Positions 61,701 to 64,000 of a DNA stretch of 64,000 nucleotides are shown here, one piece after another (the stretch's first letter is position 1; every line of letters begins with the position of its first letter). The DNA is from an uncultured Lachnospiraceae bacterium (GTDB lineage Bacteria; Bacillota; Clostridia; Lachnospirales; Lachnospiraceae): NCBI GenBank assembly GCA_910579425.1, contig CAJTVL010000002.1, positions 1 to 64,000 of the forward strand, read 5' to 3'. A model generated the notes under the pieces. That model worked only from the letters and a program-made list of their open reading frames with translations. It was not told where the DNA came from and searched no databases. Both the position numbers and the translations under genes were made by a program.

Positions 61701-62306
61701 GACTGGAATGTCATAATGGACAAGTTGAATATTACGCCCGACCTGGCAGAGGAATACCGGCTCCGGGAGGCAAAGTTCCAGAAGCAGGTGACCGGAAAAA
61801 GGAAGTCTATGGGAGAAATCAGGGCTGCCATTGGGACGATTCCCTATCCTGTTGAGCCAAAACAGTTAATCGAGGGGCATCTTAAGAATGTGGAAGAGCA
61901 CAGAATCCAGATTTATGCAGATAAAGGGTACGGTTTTCATGAGGAAGAATCTTATTATATAGAAGATGTATATACAGATGAGTTCCATCTGGAGGCAGAG
62001 ATACCTTTAGCGGGAGATATGAAGGGGATCCGGATCGACCCGGCGAACTGTTCCTGCGTTCTTCGGATTTTGAAACTTGCCCTGGATTGCGATGAAATAC
62101 CTTTACAGAAGAGATATGTAGAGATGAACGGACGAAAATTGAAAACAGGGGCAGTTATTTTTGAGACTCATGACCCCAATATCCATGTTAAGCTGTCGGA
62201 GCTTCCCATGACATCCCAAAGTATACTCAAAATCAGACTTGAAATTTCCCCTGTGTCTGTAGGTCTTGCAGAGGATATTGTGGATTCGGCGAAAAAGGTG
62301 CTTTAG
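58755..62306 (+). CDS. Wzt-like ATPase fused to methyltransferase and kinase-like domains
   Basis: 1183 residues, far longer than a Wzt (about 400-450). Residues 1-250: ABC ATPase with Walker A GTNGSGKST (62-70), signature YSSGMFVRLAF, Walker B LIVDEALS and SHDLS. About 290-435: a beta-rich domain in the position of the Wzt C-terminal glycan-binding domain. About 505-800: SAM-dependent methyltransferase with motif I VLEIGSGCG (574-582). About 805-1040: kinase/APH-like, with catalytic-loop-like DYDLIFANILV (Asp933, Asn938) and VIDYEW (Asp950). About 1041-1183: beta-rich unknown domain. Methyltransferase then kinase is the order of WbdD, which caps polymannan chains in E. coli O9a. A purine run before Met477 (60183) may be a relic start of a once-separate gene. 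The capping role is inference. Confidence 0.88.
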   Translation: MDGQKIAIQVKELEKAYKLYDKPSDRLKESLGLSRKKGYKEHYALKGVNLTIHQGETVGIIGTNGSGKSTILKIITGVLNPTGGTVKVNGRISALLELGAGFNMEYNGIENVYLNGTMIGFSEKEISDRMDDILSFADIGDYVYQPVKTYSSGMFVRLAFAVAINIDPEILIVDEALSVGDVFFQAKCYHKFEEFKSMGKTIVFVSHDLSSISKYCDRVVLLNQGVKLGEGTPKEMIDAYKQVLVGQYPVPENGHFHPEEESLLEEEKEEEKRALEQAGESDSQDSGVVKNPELLEYGTKAAVIKDYYITDQSGRKSSAIIKGQQCDIHMIVHFEEDIQEPIFAFTIKNIKGVEITGTNTMVEKAFLESVEKGVTKHITFSQKLSLQGGEYLLSLGVTGYENEDFKVYHRLYDVMDLTVISDKDTVGYFDTDSNIKVKDVQAQPKRAFVEPKRKEKEKDPASAELVTCQDKKKGEAMSDALKQSEPIHLKEEEVLNSLPDQIGKVKLNFERYSGSDLYSDGEIEDEIFSIVRDVSRVEYASVIEKKMSWPILYHLSPLRANIVDWLPIKPGDKVLEIGSGCGAITDKLSEKAGSVTCVELSAKRSRINAYRNHDRGNIEIHVGNFEDIEPVLPDDYDFIFLIGVFEYGQSYIHTQTPYEDFLKIIQKHKKDNGCIVMAIENKFGLKYWAGCSEDHLGTYFSGLEGYPEGGSARTFTRKGLEKLFRSCNITQYSFYYPYPDYKLPTVIYSDKRLPNPGELTDNIRNFDRDRLVLFNEKYVFDSIVRDGMFDVFSNSFLVLIGGETQTSYVKYSNDRAEKYALRTEITETKKGRLVKKIPLNEQSKGHVKGMKRSCELLKARYEGSGLSINSCELSPEGYAEFPFEKGVTLEELLDDCLAKEDMEGFYRLFDRYYELISYGEDSCEGERAVTDYDLIFANILVEQDKWTVIDYEWTMKQKMPPSEIAFRAVYCYVLAEEKRNKLDWNVIMDKLNITPDLAEEYRLREAKFQKQVTGKRKSMGEIRAAIGTIPYPVEPKQLIEGHLKNVEEHRIQIYADKGYGFHEEESYYIEDVYTDEFHLEAEIPLAGDMKGIRIDPANCSCVLRILKLALDCDEIPLQKRYVEMNGRKLKTGAVIFETHDPNIHVKLSELPMTSQSILKIRLEISPVSVGLAEDIVDSAKKVL

Positions 62307-62378
62307 GATGGCTGGTAAGCCGCTATTTCTTGTTTTTGAGGCGCTGCGGCTATGTTTGAGGCGTGCAGGAGGTAAAAA

Positions 62379-64000
62379 ATGGCTTTTTTCAGACAAAAAA
62401 TAAAGCGTATACTTATCGAAAAACAAAATAAATTGTATAGAAGGGAAGTTTTGGAAAAAAGTATAACATATGATAAATGGATCACAGAACAGGAAAAAAC
62501 TTCAAGATATGATTATACAATTTATGAATATAAAGAGAAAAGTCTGATAAATGGTTCAATAACGAAGGATTTTGCCAGTATAGAATTGAAAAATGCAGGA
62601 ATTATATCGAATAGATATGATGAGATTCGTTATTTGTCGATTGTTGACCGAAATAGTCGCGAGAACGATAAAACGAATTTTGTACATATAAACATAAAAA
62701 ATATGTTCGAAAACACGTCTTGTGTTTTGGGACAGGAAAAATTGGACTATATCGTACTTTCTATCTACCCGGGGCAGGTGAGAGAAAATGCCTATCAAAT
62801 GATCAGAGAGCAGTTTCAGAACAAAAATGCAATTCTGGTTTACGGAGATGAGGACGTGTTGGACGCAGGCACCGGCCGGAGGAGGAGTCCCTGGATGAAG
62901 CCTGACTGGTCCCCGGATCGTTTTTTGTCGGGTTTTTATCTGGGAGGGCTGATTGCTATTCGCAGAACGGCTCTGAAAGAGGCATATGAGTATTGTGCAG
63001 AGCATGGTATTTTGGGTGGTTTTCCGCCTGGAGAGGGTGATTCTGAAGAAATTCAGGGAAAAACCCGGGATATGGAATGGCTATATCTGCTGCTCTACGA
63101 GATGCTTAATCTGCAAAATTGCTTTGCCAAGAGAAGAGACGGTGAAAAAGAAAAAGTATGTCATATAAAACGTGTGTTATATAGCAGTGAACGGGAGGGG
63201 TACGAGCAGATAAAATGCCTGAAATTGCCGGATTTTTGTGAAGACGGGCCGTATCGCGGCGAGGAGAAGCGAGAGTTGGCTGATGAACTTAAATATCACA
63301 CGCTATCAATCATCATACCATCTAAAGACCATCCGGCTGTGCTTTTCCGCTGTCTGGACTCTTTGCTGGAACAAACAAAGACAGCCTGTTCTTATGAGAT
63401 TATTCTGGTAGATAACGGAAGCGGGGAGGAAAATCGCCTCAAAATAGAAGAAAAGGTAAAGGCTTTGAATTGCAGGACAGATTCCTGCTTTGCCGGATGC
63501 AGGTATCTGTATGAGCAGATGGACTTTAATTTTTCGAAAATGTGCAATTTAGGCGCTGAAAATGCAACAGGGCAGATTTTGCTGTTTTTGAATGACGATA
63601 TGGAGATCATCCGGCAGGATTGGATGAATTTGATGATGAAAAAAGCAGTGCTTCCCTATGCGGGTGCGGTGGGGGTAAAGCTTTTGTATCCTGACTCGGA
63701 TATAATACAGCATGCAGGAGTTACGAACCTCCGGGTCGGGCCGGCACATAAGCTTCAATATCTAAGTGATAGTCAGGATCATTATTTTGGGATGAACCGT
63801 GGAGTCCACAATATGCTTGCCGTGACAGGAGCCTGCCTGATGGTTCGAAAGGATATATTTCGTGAGGCCGGCGGATTTTGCGAGGAGCTGGCGGTGGCCT
63901 TCAACGATGTGGATTTGTGTTATTCCATTTACGAAAAGGGGTACTATAATATCGTAAGAAACGACACGGCGCTCTATCACCATGAATCCCTGAGCAGAGG
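62379..64000 (+). CDS. Large GT2 glycosyltransferase, cut by window end
   Basis: The ATG at 62379 follows AGGAGG, and the frame stays open to the end of the window (540 codons so far). An N-terminal region of about 300 residues, partly like a diverged GT-A domain (AILVYGDEDVLD and KPDWSPDRFLSG), precedes a clear GT2 domain: LSIIIPSKDHPAVLFRCLD, EIILVDNGS, metal site LLFLNDDMEI, GAVGVKLLYPD and the VTGACLMVRKDIFREAGGF segment common in rhamnosyltransferases. Placed directly after the exporter and the rml genes, it is a good candidate for building the rhamnose-containing backbone. Start codon firm; end not seen. Confidence 0.9.
   Translation, partial: MAFFRQKIKRILIEKQNKLYRREVLEKSITYDKWITEQEKTSRYDYTIYEYKEKSLINGSITKDFASIELKNAGIISNRYDEIRYLSIVDRNSRENDKTNFVHINIKNMFENTSCVLGQEKLDYIVLSIYPGQVRENAYQMIREQFQNKNAILVYGDEDVLDAGTGRRRSPWMKPDWSPDRFLSGFYLGGLIAIRRTALKEAYEYCAEHGILGGFPPGEGDSEEIQGKTRDMEWLYLLLYEMLNLQNCFAKRRDGEKEKVCHIKRVLYSSEREGYEQIKCLKLPDFCEDGPYRGEEKRELADELKYHTLSIIIPSKDHPAVLFRCLDSLLEQTKTACSYEIILVDNGSGEENRLKIEEKVKALNCRTDSCFAGCRYLYEQMDFNFSKMCNLGAENATGQILLFLNDDMEIIRQDWMNLMMKKAVLPYAGAVGVKLLYPDSDIIQHAGVTNLRVGPAHKLQYLSDSQDHYFGMNRGVHNMLAVTGACLMVRKDIFREAGGFCEELAVAFNDVDLCYSIYEKGYYNIVRNDTALYHHESLSR

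Overview
The window looks like a low-to-moderate GC Firmicutes chromosome, most likely a gut Lachnospiraceae (Clostridium cluster XIVa). This is inferred from purine-rich Shine-Dalgarno sites, frequent TTG/GTG starts, CotH/VTC/DUF4956 genes, DUF6056-like membrane proteins and AmmeMemoRadiSam genes. No rRNA, tRNA, CRISPR array, integrase or transposase was recognised. GC content was not computed.

Almost the whole window is a cell-surface polysaccharide locus of about 60 kb. Left edge (1-7.7 kb): a decayed VTC/CotH remnant, a SEC-C protein, an AAA-ATPase-like/PD-(D/E)XK protein, rmlD, an orphan LytTR response regulator and a frameshifted secreted protein. Centre-left (7.8-32 kb): UDP-glucose dehydrogenase, UDP-glucuronate 4-epimerase, an SGNH lipoprotein, four GtrB/DPM-like GT2 enzymes, six multi-spanning GT-C-like membrane proteins, a DegT aminotransferase, two flavoproteins, and one CotH-VTC-DUF4956 triad. 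Centre (32-35.4 kb): a second CotH-VTC-DUF4956 triad on the minus strand. Centre-right (35.8-50 kb): two MBOAT/SGNH pairs (probable O-acetylation), an AmmeMemoRadiSam pair, a radical SAM/SPASM protein, a UGM-like flavoprotein, one GT-C-like protein and one split GT-C-like gene. Right (50-64 kb): an SGNH-fold protein lacking its catalytic residues, an SMR/EamA pair, a zinc-ribbon protein, a membrane-anchored GH25 lysozyme with a very acidic tail, rmlB-rmlA-rmlC, an ABC polysaccharide exporter, and the start of a large GT2 glycosyltransferase.

A working model, which is inference: a rhamnose-containing backbone is built in the cytosol from dTDP-L-rhamnose (RmlABCD) and exported by the Wzm/Wzt-like transporter. 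The ATPase carries a Wzt-type C-terminal domain followed by methyltransferase and kinase-like domains, resembling a WbdD-type chain terminator fused to the exporter. Outside the membrane, GT-C enzymes would add sugars delivered as polyprenyl-phosphate sugars made by the GtrB-like GT2s and flipped by the SMR/EamA pair. MBOAT/SGNH pairs would acylate the chain. The CotH-VTC-DUF4956 triads are the least explained part and the best candidate for an undescribed system.

Boundaries are from start/stop codons, Shine-Dalgarno sites and recalled family features; no database search was run. Promoter and terminator calls are by eye.
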